Source: Bog-473 sp963744225
Lineage (GTDB): Bacteria > Actinomycetota > Acidimicrobiia > Acidimicrobiales > RAAP-2
Reading direction: 5' to 3'
Assembly (NCBI GenBank): GCA_963744225.1
Contig: CAVUSV010000005.1
Location: 62,001 to 126,000 of the forward strand
DNA: 64,000 nt
A model generated the notes under the pieces. That model was given only the letters and a program-made list of their open reading frames with translations, was not told the DNA's origin and made no database searches. Shown piece by piece: positions 10,145 to 19,504 of this stretch; position 1 is the stretch's first letter, and each line of letters starts with the position of its first letter. Made by a program: the position numbers and the translations under genes.

Positions 10145-11375
10145 TCAGGGAACCGAGAGGTTCAGGAAGGCCAACAGCGCGTAGCCGGCCAGCCCGGCAG
10201 CGAGCAAAGCGAGGACCGCCCGCTCGAGTTGCGCGTGCGTGAGCACGAGCGCAGCGGCGATCGAGAGCGGAAACGCGCTGAGCGCGTAACGCTCGAACGA
10301 ATCGAGGTTGGAGCCCGCGACGGCGGTGGCCAGGACCGCCGCGGCGAACAGCGTGTAGGGGGCCGGGAGGCGCCGCCAGCAGACGATCAGCACGACCAGG
10401 GCCAGCACGACCCAGGGCACGTGCAGGGCCGTCCCGACATGGTGGTGCCGCAACCCCGCGGCGTCGTGGTAGAGCGTGACGAAGGGGTCGGAGAGCCCGC
10501 CGTGGTGCGAGCCCTGGAGCTGCACGCGCAACGGGGCCCACCAGTCACCGACCGTGTGTTTGGACCAGGCCAGGAAGGCGAACACCCCCACGAACGGGGC
10601 CGCCACGGCGCCGATGCCCGCCACTCTGTCGGCGCGCCCCAACCGGGGCCACCGAGCGCGCCGCCTCCGCCGCCACTGCGAGGGCCAAGAGGACCCCGAT
10701 CGGCCGGGTGAGGGCGGCCGCAAAGGCGAGTGCGCCGGCCAGTGCGAAGTGGGGCCGGGCCGCGCTCTCCCCGATCGGCGGGCGCAGGGCCAGAAAGCAC
10801 CCGATGGCGAACACCAGCAGCAGGGATTCGGCGTAGCCCATGACGAGGACGAACGCCGCGGGCAGGAGACTGAGGATCCACAGGCTGCGCCGGGCCACAT
10901 CGACGTCACCGGTCTCCCGGCGCACCAGCACGAAGAGCATGGCGGTGGCGGCCAAGGCGGCCACGTTGGCGACGATGACGAGGGCGGGTCCGTCGCCGAG
11001 CCCAGGCACCCAGGCCACCGCATGGGTGACCAGCGGCACGGCCGGAAAGAAGCGCAGCGACTCGTGCCCCAACGGCGCGTACCCCACGCGGGCGATCGTC
11101 TCGTACCAGCCCACGTCCCAGCCGAGCAGCCCCGCGTGGACCCGGGCGGCGACGCCGGGCGCGGTGGGGTGGGTGCGGTCGACGACGAAGTGGGCCAAGC
11201 CGAGGACACCGCAGACGACGACGCGGGCGACGGCGAACGGGAGCAGGGCTGCGCGGACCGACTCGGGCAGCCGGACCCACGATCGTTGCAGCGCTCGCCG
11301 GCCGCCTCCGGTGCCCGGGGGGTCAGGCGTGGTGCTCGCTCCGTTTCGCGCCCTGGGCTCGGTCACGTGGGCCAT
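10145..11375 (-). CDS. PIG-V-like mannosyltransferase / GT-C membrane protein (apparent frameshift)
   Basis: A polytopic protein whose first half (to about residue 245) contains HAGLLGWDVGWYETIARVGY and ESLRFFPAVPLV, the WDxxWY...FFP pattern of PIG-V-like mannosyltransferases that use dolichyl/polyprenyl-phosphomannose. The second half is in another frame: GIGAVAAPFVGVFAFLAW.. to ..ALLAFLNLSVP. The switch falls in a run of four C at 10637-10640 on the + strand; removing one base joins SVAPVG to RADRVAG and gives about 409 aa. It starts 3 bp after the stop of the GT39 gene, so the two are translationally linked. Possibly a sequencing insertion. Confidence 0.76.
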
Positions 11376-11378
11376 TGC

Positions 11379-12974
11379 TCAGGGGCCGGAGGGGACGTAT
11401 TCGGTGAGGTTCATCGGCTCGTAGAAGAGGGCCTGATGGCTGATGACGACATTGCGCCCCCCGCCGCCGTTCTTGGTCGACGAGGTCAGGAGGTCGGTGG
11501 CAATGGTCTCGCACTTGACCCCATAGGTCTGGTACATCGGCTGCCATACCAGCCAGATGTGGTGGCCGCCCGCCGCGTTCTGGTACACCGTGGCGGCGTA
11601 GGCGTTCGGGTCCGCCGCGTGGACGGTGTCGGCGTAGTCCACCCAGTCGACGATCTGCGGGGCGGCCCGGCGCGGAAAGGTGATCATCTCGTAGCGCGAT
11701 GGATCCTGGATCTGCCGGTACACCGCAGGCCCGAGCTGGTCGGGGCAGAAGGCGATGATGTCGCCGGGCTTGGCCTGCGTGTTGATGGCTGCGGCCACGG
11801 CTCCCGCCTCGGTGCGCTGCGTGGTCACGTTCTGGGCCGATGAGACGAGCCCGGCCACCACCGCCAGCCCGACGACCACGACCCGGACCCTGGGATTAAG
11901 CAGGGTCGTCGTTCCGAGCGCGACGAGGAGCAGGAAGGGCAGAAAGATCACCGCCGCATAGCGAGAGGAGAACACGCTGGCGGTGATGATGCCACCCCCG
12001 ATAGCGGCGAAGAGGGTCCCCAGCACGATGAAGACGAGGACGCGGCCGCGCGGCCGGGTGCGCAGGTCGAGCTCGATGAGGCGTCCCGTCAGGCCCACGC
12101 CGAACACCGCGAGCGCGAGCATGCAGAAGTAGATGACGGCGAGCAGCCGGCCCTGGTTGGTCGCCGTCTGCAGCGTGGAACCCTGGTTGTCCGTGAAGCC
12201 GGTGAGCGCGTTGATCACCGCCGAGAAGTTCGGCGGCGCGGCCCACGGGGTGCCGGTGTGCTTGGCCTGGTAGAGAAACGTCGGCACCCAGGGCACGAAG
12301 AGCAGACACCCAACGGCCAGCGCGATGAGGGCGGCCCACGGAGCCGTCTCGGGGTGTCCGCCGCGTCGGCTGCGCACGCCGGACACGATCAACCAGATCG
12401 CCACCATGGCGACCACATAGACGGACCAGTACTGGGCGTAGAGCAACGCCGCCGTCACGAGCGCAACCGCGATCAGGTTGCCTGGCCGCGGCGCGGTGAC
12501 CGCCCGCTGCAGGGCCAGAAAGCCGCAGCCGGTCAGCAAGATCACCAGGGCGTACATGCGCGACTCGGTCGCGTAGTAGACGGCGAAGGGTGCGCTGGCC
12601 AGCAGCACGACCATCGTCCACGCCACCGCCCGGCCGCCGAGGCGTCGGCCGCACAACCAAGCGATCGGGAGGGTGATCACCGCCAGAAGGCCCGACAGGG
12701 CCCGCACCGCGTCATTCGACTGCCCGAAGAGGCGGATCCAGAAGTGCAGCAGGTAGTAGTAGAGCGGCGGGGCGCCGTCGTGCTTCAGCGCATTCGGGAT
12801 CTGGTGCAGCGGGAGGCGGGCGACGTCGACGGTGAGCGCCTCGTCGAGCCAGAGGCCTGACCGGGTCCAAAAGCGCAGGAGAATCCCCGCTGCCACCACC
12901 ACCCCGACCCCGACACCGACCACAAGGCGCGTACGACCGGTGAGAGTGGGAACCTCCTCGGGCATGGGCCGCAT
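11379..12974 (-). CDS. GT39/PMT-like membrane glycosyltransferase
   Basis: About 531 aa from ATG 12974 (MRPMPEEV); another ATG lies three codons on, and a longer frame to 13049 would enter the divergent promoter. After the first helix (LVVGVGVGVVVAAGILL) comes SGLWLDEALTVDVA, the extracytoplasmic loop-1 Asp-Glu of GT39/ArnT-like enzymes, then HDGAPPLYYYLLHFWIRLFG, also typical. About ten helices are followed by a periplasmic C-terminal domain (about residues 390-530). It should transfer a sugar from a polyprenyl phosphate to protein or glycan on the outer face of the membrane. First gene of the minus-strand run, divergent from the peptide transporter operon across about 98 bp. Confidence 0.85.
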   Translation of the reverse strand: MRPMPEEVPTLTGRTRLVVGVGVGVVVAAGILLRFWTRSGLWLDEALTVDVARLPLHQIPNALKHDGAPPLYYYLLHFWIRLFGQSNDAVRALSGLLAVITLPIAWLCGRRLGGRAVAWTMVVLLASAPFAVYYATESRMYALVILLTGCGFLALQRAVTAPRPGNLIAVALVTAALLYAQYWSVYVVAMVAIWLIVSGVRSRRGGHPETAPWAALIALAVGCLLFVPWVPTFLYQAKHTGTPWAAPPNFSAVINALTGFTDNQGSTLQTATNQGRLLAVIYFCMLALAVFGVGLTGRLIELDLRTRPRGRVLVFIVLGTLFAAIGGGIITASVFSSRYAAVIFLPFLLLVALGTTTLLNPRVRVVVVGLAVVAGLVSSAQNVTTQRTEAGAVAAAINTQAKPGDIIAFCPDQLGPAVYRQIQDPSRYEMITFPRRAAPQIVDWVDYADTVHAADPNAYAATVYQNAAGGHHIWLVWQPMYQTYGVKCETIATDLLTSSTKNGGGGRNVVISHQALFYEPMNLTEYVPSGP

Positions 12975-13072
12975 GGTAGGACAATGGGCTTGCGGTCTAG
13001 GATCATCCGCCGCCGGTGGGGGCCGGCGAGTACCGAAGGGAACCGACACACCGAAGGGGGGAAAGAGGAGAC

Positions 13073-14020
13073 GTGGCCCGTTACATCATCAAGCGGCTGG
13101 TGCTCCTCCTCGTCATCATCCTCTTCGTCTCGGTCGCCGCGTTCTTCCTGGTCCACTTGCTCCCGGGCAACCCGACGGCCACCATCCTCGGTCCGAACGC
13201 CACACCGCAGAACGTCGCCACGGTCGACCGCCAACTGGGCCTCAATCGGCCGCTGTACGAGCAGTACTTCATCTGGATCAGCCACGTCTTCCAGGGCAAC
13301 CTCGGCCAGTCCTATACGACACATCAGACCACGATGACCATCATCTCCCAGTCGTTCCCCATCGATCTGGAGCTCATCATCTTCTCCCAGATCCTCGCGT
13401 TTGCCATCGCCTTCCCGATGGCCATGCACGCGTCGCGCCGCCCCAACCGCCTGTTCGACCAGGCCTCGAACAGCACCACGTTCGCCATGCTGGCCCTGCC
13501 GCCGTTCGTGATCGCGCCGATCCTGGTGTTGATCTTCGCGGTCCATTGGCACATCTTCCCCGGGCCGGCCTCCTATGTACCGATCACGCAGAACTTCTGG
13601 TCCAACATCCACACCATGATGTTGCCGTCGATCGTGCTCGCCCTTGGCTCCATCGTCGTCTACTTCCGATTGCTACGGAACGACCTGATCTCCACGCTGC
13701 AGGAAGACTTCATCACGATGGCCCGCTCCAAGGGTCTCTCGGACCGGCGCATCATGTGGCGTCACGCCCTGCGCCCCTCCTCCATCTCGCTCCTGGCCTC
13801 GGCGGGCGTCACCATCGGAAGCCTCATCGCCGGCACGTTCGTGGTCGAACTCCTGCTGCAGATGCCGGGGCTCGGCTACCAGCTCATCTCGAGTGTGAAC
13901 CAGGACGACTACACGGTCGTCCAGGGGATCACCTTGTTCGTGGCCATCGCGATCGTCCTGGTCAACTTCATCTTCGACTTCCTCTTTACCATCGTCGACC
14001 CGAGGATCGCCCGTGAGTGA
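13073..14020 (+). CDS. Oligopeptide/dipeptide ABC transporter permease (DppB/OppB family)
   Basis: 315 aa from GTG 13073. This start has GAGGAGAC just upstream and directly opens the first helix (YIIKRLVLLLVIILFVSVAAF). The conserved first-loop text LLPGNPTATILGPNAT and the EAA loop ARSKGLSDRRIMWRHALRPS (about residue 218), which docks on the ATPase, identify the DppB/OppB family. Six helices. First gene of a four-gene operon with overlapping ends: its stop at 14018-14020 lies inside the next gene. It forms the transmembrane pore with the DppC-like partner. Confidence 0.93.
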   Translation: MARYIIKRLVLLLVIILFVSVAAFFLVHLLPGNPTATILGPNATPQNVATVDRQLGLNRPLYEQYFIWISHVFQGNLGQSYTTHQTTMTIISQSFPIDLELIIFSQILAFAIAFPMAMHASRRPNRLFDQASNSTTFAMLALPPFVIAPILVLIFAVHWHIFPGPASYVPITQNFWSNIHTMMLPSIVLALGSIVVYFRLLRNDLISTLQEDFITMARSKGLSDRRIMWRHALRPSSISLLASAGVTIGSLIAGTFVVELLLQMPGLGYQLISSVNQDDYTVVQGITLFVAIAIVLVNFIFDFLFTIVDPRIARE

Positions 14021-14924
14021 GATGACCGACATGCGGGCGTTCAGCGATATCGAGGCCGAGATCGAGGCCGAGAAAGAAGCTGATCCGACCCGGAAGCGGC
14101 TCGGCGTCTTCTTCTGGATCTGCGTCGGTTGGATCGCGCTCAACATCGTGCTGGCGCTGACCGCCAGCCTGCTCCCGCTGCCCAACCCCAACTTGGGCAA
14201 CTACAGCGGCCCGCAGAACGCCGGCCCGGGCGCCGGCCACCTTCTGGGCACCGACGACCTCTACCGCGACATCCTCAGCCGGCTCATCTACGGGTCCCGC
14301 GTCTCCCTCGTCGTGGGCTTCTTCGGCGCGACGCTGGGCATGATCCTCGGCGGCGTGCCCGCCATGTTCTCGGCCTACCGCCGCGGGCGCATCGACACCG
14401 CGCTGAACACGGGCTCCTACGTCATCCTCGCCTTCCCCGCCCTCGTGGCCGTGATCGCCATCGTGTCGTTCTGGGGCCACAACTTGTGGAAGATCACGCT
14501 GATCATCGGCTTCTTCAGCGCACCGCTGATCTACCGGGTGGTCCGGGCCTCGACCCTCTCGTACGCCACCCGCGACTTCGTCCTGGCCGCCAAGTCGCTC
14601 GGGGCGAGCGACACCCGCATCCTGCTCCGCGAGCTGCTGCCCAACATCGCACCGACCATCGTGTCGTTCAGCCTCATCGCGGTCGCCACCATCATCGTGC
14701 TGGAGGGGACCCTGGCCTTCCTCGGCCTCTCCGTCCAGCCCCCGACGCCGAGCTGGGGCAACATGCTCTACGAGGGTTCCACGCTCCTCTCGGGCGCCAA
14801 GGGCCAGACGAACACCTGGCTCCTCATCTTTCCCGCCGGTGCCATGTTCCTCCTCCTCATCAGCCTGAACGTGATCGCGGACAAGCTGCGGGCCTACTTC
14901 GACGTCTCGGAGATCAAACTGTGA
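14013..14924 (+). CDS. Oligopeptide/dipeptide ABC transporter permease (DppC/OppC family)
   Basis: 303 aa from GTG 14013, overlapping the upstream permease by 8 bp. A hydrophilic N-terminus leads into the first helix (FFWICVGWIALNIVLAL). DppC hallmarks follow: GTDDLYRDILSRLIYGSRVSL (about residue 83), the EAA loop AAKSLGASDTRILLRELLPN (about 190), and LSVQPPTPSWGNML near the C-terminus, nearly invariant in the family. Partner of the preceding permease in the membrane pore. Its TGA overlaps the GTG of the first ATPase (GTGA at 14921-14924), a sign of translational coupling. Confidence 0.94.
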   Translation: MSEMTDMRAFSDIEAEIEAEKEADPTRKRLGVFFWICVGWIALNIVLALTASLLPLPNPNLGNYSGPQNAGPGAGHLLGTDDLYRDILSRLIYGSRVSLVVGFFGATLGMILGGVPAMFSAYRRGRIDTALNTGSYVILAFPALVAVIAIVSFWGHNLWKITLIIGFFSAPLIYRVVRASTLSYATRDFVLAAKSLGASDTRILLRELLPNIAPTIVSFSLIAVATIIVLEGTLAFLGLSVQPPTPSWGNMLYEGSTLLSGAKGQTNTWLLIFPAGAMFLLLISLNVIADKLRAYFDVSEIKL

Positions 14925-15943
14925 CGGACGGCCCGCTCCTCGAGGTCAAGGACCTCAACGTCTCCTTCAGCACCAGCCGGGGGAACCTCCACGCGGTGCA
15001 GGGTGTCTCGTTCACCCTGGAGCAGGGAAAGACGCTGGGCGTCGTCGGCGAATCCGGCTCGGGCAAGACGGTTCTCTCCCGAGCCATCATGGGCCTGCTC
15101 CCCCGGCTCTCGGCGGTGCAGACGGGGTCGGTCCGCTACAACGGCACGGAGATCCTGAACGCCCCCAACGACGACCTGCGCAAGCTCTGGAGCACGCACA
15201 TCGCCATGGTGTTCCAGGACCCGATGACGTCCCTCAACCCCGTGCAGCGGATCGGCCACCAGATCACCGAGCCGCTCAAGATCCACCTGAAGCTCTCCAA
15301 GAGCGAGGCGAAAGAGACGGCGCTCTCGCTCCTGATGCAAGTGGGCATCCCCTCCCCCGTCGAGCGCTACGAGGCCTACCCCGCGCAACTCTCTGGCGGC
15401 ATGCGCCAGCGGGTCATGATCGCCATCGCGCTCGCCTGCGCCCCCCGTCTTCTGATGGCCGACGAGCCCACGACCGGCCTCGACGTCACCGTGCAGGCCC
15501 AGATCCTGGACCTGCTCTCGCACCTCCAACACGATCGCGAGATGGCCATGATCCTGGTGACCCACGATCTCGGCGTGGTCGCCACGCGCACGGACGAGAT
15601 CATCGTCATGTACGCCGGCAACGTCGTGGAGCGCGCACCGACGAGCGTGCTCTTCAAGAGCATGGCCATGCCCTACACCGAGGCGCTCCTCAAGTCCATT
15701 CCCCGCATCGGCAACCCCAGCCACTCGCGGCTCGTCGCCATCGAAGGGCGCCCACCGGACCTGATCCACCCGCCGGCGGGCTGTCCGTTTTCACCGCGCT
15801 GCCCCTACGCCCGGGAGAAATGCCACGTGGAGAAGCCGCCCCTGGTCGAAGCCACTCCCGGCCACAGCTATGCGTGTTGGTACCCCCTAAGCGACGCTGA
15901 CCACGCCGTACCGCCCGTCGCGCCCGAGGCGGTGACGGCGTGA
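14921..15943 (+). CDS. Oligopeptide/dipeptide ABC transporter ATP-binding protein (DppD/OppD family)
   Basis: 340 aa from GTG 14921; a far longer frame in the same phase only reads through the upstream permease out of frame. Walker A is GESGSGKT (about residue 42), the signature LSGGMRQR (about 155), Walker B LLMADEPTTGLD, and the switch His is in LVTHDLGVVA. The C-terminal oligo_HPY extension, PPAGCPFSPRCPYAREKC, carries the Cys cluster of this subfamily. It hydrolyses ATP on the cytoplasmic side together with the next gene product. Overlaps that gene by 4 bp (GTGA). Confidence 0.95.
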   Translation: MTDGPLLEVKDLNVSFSTSRGNLHAVQGVSFTLEQGKTLGVVGESGSGKTVLSRAIMGLLPRLSAVQTGSVRYNGTEILNAPNDDLRKLWSTHIAMVFQDPMTSLNPVQRIGHQITEPLKIHLKLSKSEAKETALSLLMQVGIPSPVERYEAYPAQLSGGMRQRVMIAIALACAPRLLMADEPTTGLDVTVQAQILDLLSHLQHDREMAMILVTHDLGVVATRTDEIIVMYAGNVVERAPTSVLFKSMAMPYTEALLKSIPRIGNPSHSRLVAIEGRPPDLIHPPAGCPFSPRCPYAREKCHVEKPPLVEATPGHSYACWYPLSDADHAVPPVAPEAVTA

Positions 15944-16929
15944 CTGACACCGCGGTCGACCCGACCGCGGTCGGGACCGATCCGCTCCTGACCGTCGAAG
16001 ACCTGCACGTCTTGTTCCAAAAGGGCAACGTGACCGTCCAAGCCGTGGCCGGCGTCTCCTTCAGCATGCGCGCCGGAGAGACGTTGGGCCTCGTCGGCGA
16101 GTCCGGCTGTGGCAAGTCCACCACCGGGCGGGCCATCGTGCAGGTGGAGAAGCCCACGTCGGGGAAGATCCGATTCGGCGACACGGAGCTCACCGCGCTC
16201 AGCCGCAGCGACCTGCGCACCCTGCGCACGCAGGTGCAGATGATCTTCCAGGACCCGATCTCGTCGCTCAACCCCCGGCGCAAGGTCTCCGACATCGTGG
16301 CGGAGCCGCTCACCATCTGGAAGATCGGGACGAAACAAGAGCGCCGCGAGACGGTGAACGCGATGCTCGAGCGGGTCGGCATCGACCCGTACCTGAACGC
16401 GAGCCGGCGGCCGCGCGAGTTCTCCGGCGGCCAGTGCCAGCGCATCAGCATCGCCCGCGCCCTGGTGCTGCGGCCCAAGCTCCTCGTGTGCGACGAGATC
16501 GTCTCTGCCCTCGACGTGTCAGTCCAAGCCCAGATCCTCAACCTGCTCGAGGACCTGAAGCGGGAGTACCACCTGACTGTCCTCTTCATCGCGCACGACC
16601 TGGCCGTGGTCAAGAACGTCAGCGACCGGGTGGCCGTCATGTATCTGGGTCGCCTGTGCGAGATCGCGCCCTCCGACCTCCTCTACGAAGCGCCCGCCCA
16701 CCACTACACGGCGGCGCTGCTGGCCTCTGCGGTTGAGCCGGATCCCGAGGCGCCCCGGATATCCGTGCCGCTGCTCGGGGAACCTCCCAGCCCGATCAAC
16801 CCGCCGTCGGGGTGTCGTTTCCGCACGCGCTGCCCGCGTGCCGAGGGCCGCTGTGCCGAAGAGGTCCCCGAGATGCGTGAGATCGCCCCGGGCCACCACG
16901 TGTCCTGCCACTTCCCCATCGGGAGTTGA
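15940..16929 (+). CDS. Oligopeptide/dipeptide ABC transporter ATP-binding protein (DppF/OppF family)
   Basis: 329 aa from GTG 15940. Walker A GESGCGKSTTGRAIV, Q-loop FQDPISSLNPR, signature FSGGQCQR and Walker B LLVCDEIVSALD; the usual DEP is DEI here, while the catalytic Asp-Glu pair is intact. The C-terminal oligo_HPY segment is PPSGCRFRTRCPRAEGRC. With the DppD-like protein it makes the heterodimeric ATPase. No periplasmic substrate-binding protein is encoded in this operon, so a binding protein from elsewhere must supply the substrate. Its stop overlaps the TTG that may start the next gene. Confidence 0.95.
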   Translation: MTDTAVDPTAVGTDPLLTVEDLHVLFQKGNVTVQAVAGVSFSMRAGETLGLVGESGCGKSTTGRAIVQVEKPTSGKIRFGDTELTALSRSDLRTLRTQVQMIFQDPISSLNPRRKVSDIVAEPLTIWKIGTKQERRETVNAMLERVGIDPYLNASRRPREFSGGQCQRISIARALVLRPKLLVCDEIVSALDVSVQAQILNLLEDLKREYHLTVLFIAHDLAVVKNVSDRVAVMYLGRLCEIAPSDLLYEAPAHHYTAALLASAVEPDPEAPRISVPLLGEPPSPINPPSGCRFRTRCPRAEGRCAEEVPEMREIAPGHHVSCHFPIGS

Positions 16930-18560
16930 GCACGCGCCCGCGCATGGCAGCGGCGCGCGCCCGATCGCGGCTGACCGCGATCGTCGCCGCGGTCCTCGCT
17001 GCACCGGCGGCGCTCGTCGTGGCGATGCCGGGCGGCCCGGCCGCTGCCGCCGGCGCCGTTCTCCCGAACTCTGTCCATGCCTTCGGGACGGCCGCCCTGG
17101 GCGACCTTTCGGGCACGGCGCCCAACCGCCCGGTCGTCGGTATGGCCGCCACCGCCGACGGCGCCGGTTACTGGCTCGTGGCCGCAGACGGCGGGATCTT
17201 CTCCTACGGGGACGCCAGCTTCCATGGCTCGACGGGTGGCATCACGCTGAACCAACCGATCATCGCCATGGCCGCAGACCCCGCCACCGGCGGGTACTGG
17301 CTCGTGGCGGCCGACGGCGGTGTCTTCGCGTTCGGCGCACCGTTCAACGGCTCGGAGGGCGGCCGGCCACTGAATGCGCCGATCGTCGGCATGGCGGCCA
17401 CCCACGACGGCGGCGGCTACTGGCTGGTGGCGAGCGACGGGGGGATCTTCAGCTTCGGTGACGCCACCTTCGCGGGCTCCGAGGGAGGTCAGCCGCTGAA
17501 CGCGCCGGTCGTGGGCATGGCGGCCGCACCGGGGGCCGGCTACTGGCTGGTGGCGCGCGACGGGGGGATCTTCAGCTTCGGCGGCGCCGCCTTCGGAGGC
17601 TCCCAGGGCGGCCGACCACTGAATGCGCCGATCGTCGGCATGGCGGCGGCACCCGGCGGCGGTTACTGGATGGTGGCCCGCGACGGCGGTGTCTTCAACT
17701 TCGGCGGTGCACCCTTCGACGGTTCCGCCCTCAGCGGCGTAGACGCCCCGGCGGTCGCCATCGGCGCTGGTGGCGCCGCCCCGGGGACGGGCTACCGCGT
17801 GGCCTATGGCCATCTGCCCTACCCGTTCAGCGCCGCCCTCACCGGCTACCTGTCACAGCGGGCCGGCAACGCCTCGATCGCGATCTACGACGCGACGACG
17901 GGCCTGACCTGGGACCTGCATTCCGGCGACGTGCAAACCACGGCGAGCATCGTGAAGGTCGACATCATGGCGGCCGCGCTCTTCGGCGACGAGCGCGCCG
18001 GGAGCATCCCGCCCGACCAAGCCGCGCTCCTGCCCCCGATGATCGAGGTCAGCGACAACAATGCCGCCAACTCCATGTGGGGCATCATCGGCGGCCCCGG
18101 GGGGCTGAGCGCCTTCGACAACGTCCTGGGACTGCAAGGAACGACCCCGTACCCGGTCCAGACCTCGGACAACCTCGGGTTCGCGTACAGCACGACGACC
18201 GCCGACGACATGGTCAAGGTGGTGAGCACGTTCGCCTTCCCCAATCCGATCCTGTCCGATCCCTACCGCGCCTACGGGCTCTCCCTGATGCGCAACGTGG
18301 AACCGAGCCAGGTCTGGGGCGTGCCGGCCGGCGCACCACCGGGCACGGTGGCCGTGAAGACCGGGTACATCACGCCGGTACCAGGCAACATCACGCCGAT
18401 ACCAGGCGACGCCCAGGTGAACAGCATCGGGTTCGTGTCGGGGGGCGGCCGAAGCTATGTGTTCGCCATTCTCACGGACCGCAACCTCGACAAGCAGTAC
18501 GGCGTGGACACCATCAACACACTGGGGAATCTCATCTTCGACGCGCTCGGCCCTGGCTGA
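16926..18560 (+). CDS. Secreted propeller-repeat / class A beta-lactamase-fold serine hydrolase
   Basis: 544 aa from TTG 16926, which overlaps the previous stop; ATG 16944 is an equally good start. A signal peptide (LTAIVAAVLAAPAALVVA) is followed by about six repeats of ~45 residues (about 48-295), each built around GYWLVAxDGGIFSFG..xFxGSxGG and PxVGMA, probably a beta-propeller. The C-terminal domain (about 300-544) has the three active-site motifs of penicillin-recognising serine enzymes: ASIVK (SxxK, about 340), SDNNAA (SDN, about 378) and VKTGYI (KTG, about 480). It may be an extracellular beta-lactamase-like or D,D-peptidase/esterase enzyme anchored through the propeller. The following ATP-grasp gene starts immediately after its stop. 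Substrate unknown. Confidence 0.85.
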   Translation: MSTRPRMAAARARSRLTAIVAAVLAAPAALVVAMPGGPAAAAGAVLPNSVHAFGTAALGDLSGTAPNRPVVGMAATADGAGYWLVAADGGIFSYGDASFHGSTGGITLNQPIIAMAADPATGGYWLVAADGGVFAFGAPFNGSEGGRPLNAPIVGMAATHDGGGYWLVASDGGIFSFGDATFAGSEGGQPLNAPVVGMAAAPGAGYWLVARDGGIFSFGGAAFGGSQGGRPLNAPIVGMAAAPGGGYWMVARDGGVFNFGGAPFDGSALSGVDAPAVAIGAGGAAPGTGYRVAYGHLPYPFSAALTGYLSQRAGNASIAIYDATTGLTWDLHSGDVQTTASIVKVDIMAAALFGDERAGSIPPDQAALLPPMIEVSDNNAANSMWGIIGGPGGLSAFDNVLGLQGTTPYPVQTSDNLGFAYSTTTADDMVKVVSTFAFPNPILSDPYRAYGLSLMRNVEPSQVWGVPAGAPPGTVAVKTGYITPVPGNITPIPGDAQVNSIGFVSGGGRSYVFAILTDRNLDKQYGVDTINTLGNLIFDALGPG

Positions 18561-19478
18561 ATGGCCCCAGCGGCGGGACAGCGTCGCCCGCGGGTGGCCT
18601 TGGCCTCCTGTGCGCAGTTTCCCGACCAGTTCGACGAGGGGCCGCTGGTGCTCGACGCGCTCGACGAGGCCGGGACAGACGCACAGACCGCGGTGTGGAG
18701 CGACCCGTCCGTGGACTGGTCCGCCTTCGACCTCGTCGTGGCCAACGGCGCCTGGGACAACATCCACCGCGTCGGCGAGTTCCTGGGCTGGGTCCACAGG
18801 CTCGCGGCGGCCGGCGTGGCCCTCGTCAACCCGCCGGCCATCCTGCGCTGGAACCTCGACAAGCGCTACCTGCATGACCTGGAGGGCGCCGGCGTCCCGA
18901 CGGTGCCGACCTCCTGGGTGCAGCCGGACCACGACGATGACGAGCACCCGGGCGCACCTGAACTCCCCGCGGGGGAGATCGTCGTCAAGCCCTCCGTGTC
19001 GGGCGGCGGCTACCGGACGGCGCGCTACCAGGACCACGAGCACGACGCGGCGCGCGCGCACGTCGCGGCGCTGGTGGCATCCGGTCGCACGGCCATGATC
19101 CAGCCCTACCAAGCCGCGGTCGATGCCGAGGGCGAGGTCGGTCTGGTCTACCTTGGCGGCACCTACAGCCACGCCATCCACAAGGAGCCCATGATCCGCC
19201 GCGGCGTCGGGGCGGCCGACAGCCTGATCGAGAACCAGGTCGTCACCGCCGCCACACCGACGGAGGGGCAGAGGGAGGTCGCGGGACAAGCGGTGGCGGC
19301 GGCCGAGCGCCTGCTGGGCCCGACGGCCTACGCGCGGGTCGACGTCGTCCAGCGGTCGGACGGCATCCCCGCGCTGCTGGAGCTCGAGCTCCTCGATCCC
19401 GTGCTCTTCTTCGTCCACCATCCCGAGGCGGCTCGGCGCTTCGCCGCCGTGCTGCGCGACCGGATCACGACGCCCTAG
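18561..19478 (+). CDS. ATP-grasp domain ligase (glutathione-synthetase-like)
   Basis: 305 aa; the ATG abuts the stop of the previous gene. The N-terminal domain (about 1-95) has VALASCAQFPD and VVANGAWDN. The central lid contains GEIVVKPSVSGGGYRTARY (about residue 136), the ATP-binding Lys and Gly-rich loop. ALLELELLDPVLFF (about 275) supplies the Mg-binding acidic residues. This is the layout of RimK/GshB-like carboxylate-amine ligases, which make amide or ester bonds through acyl phosphates. Substrate cannot be read from sequence. A peptide transporter, a penicillin-binding-fold enzyme and a ligase in one run suggest peptide or amino-acid chemistry at the cell wall, but this is only context. 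Confidence 0.85.
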   Translation: MAPAAGQRRPRVALASCAQFPDQFDEGPLVLDALDEAGTDAQTAVWSDPSVDWSAFDLVVANGAWDNIHRVGEFLGWVHRLAAAGVALVNPPAILRWNLDKRYLHDLEGAGVPTVPTSWVQPDHDDDEHPGAPELPAGEIVVKPSVSGGGYRTARYQDHEHDAARAHVAALVASGRTAMIQPYQAAVDAEGEVGLVYLGGTYSHAIHKEPMIRRGVGAADSLIENQVVTAATPTEGQREVAGQAVAAAERLLGPTAYARVDVVQRSDGIPALLELELLDPVLFFVHHPEAARRFAAVLRDRITTP

Positions 19479-19504
19479 AGCCGGCGCCGAGCGGTCGGGC
19501 GCTG

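Noticed and set aside
17853..19421. Long minus-strand ORF (522 codons)
   Set aside because: Covers two well-supported plus-strand genes (SxxK/SDN/KTG hydrolase and ATP-grasp) and has no domain-like sequence.
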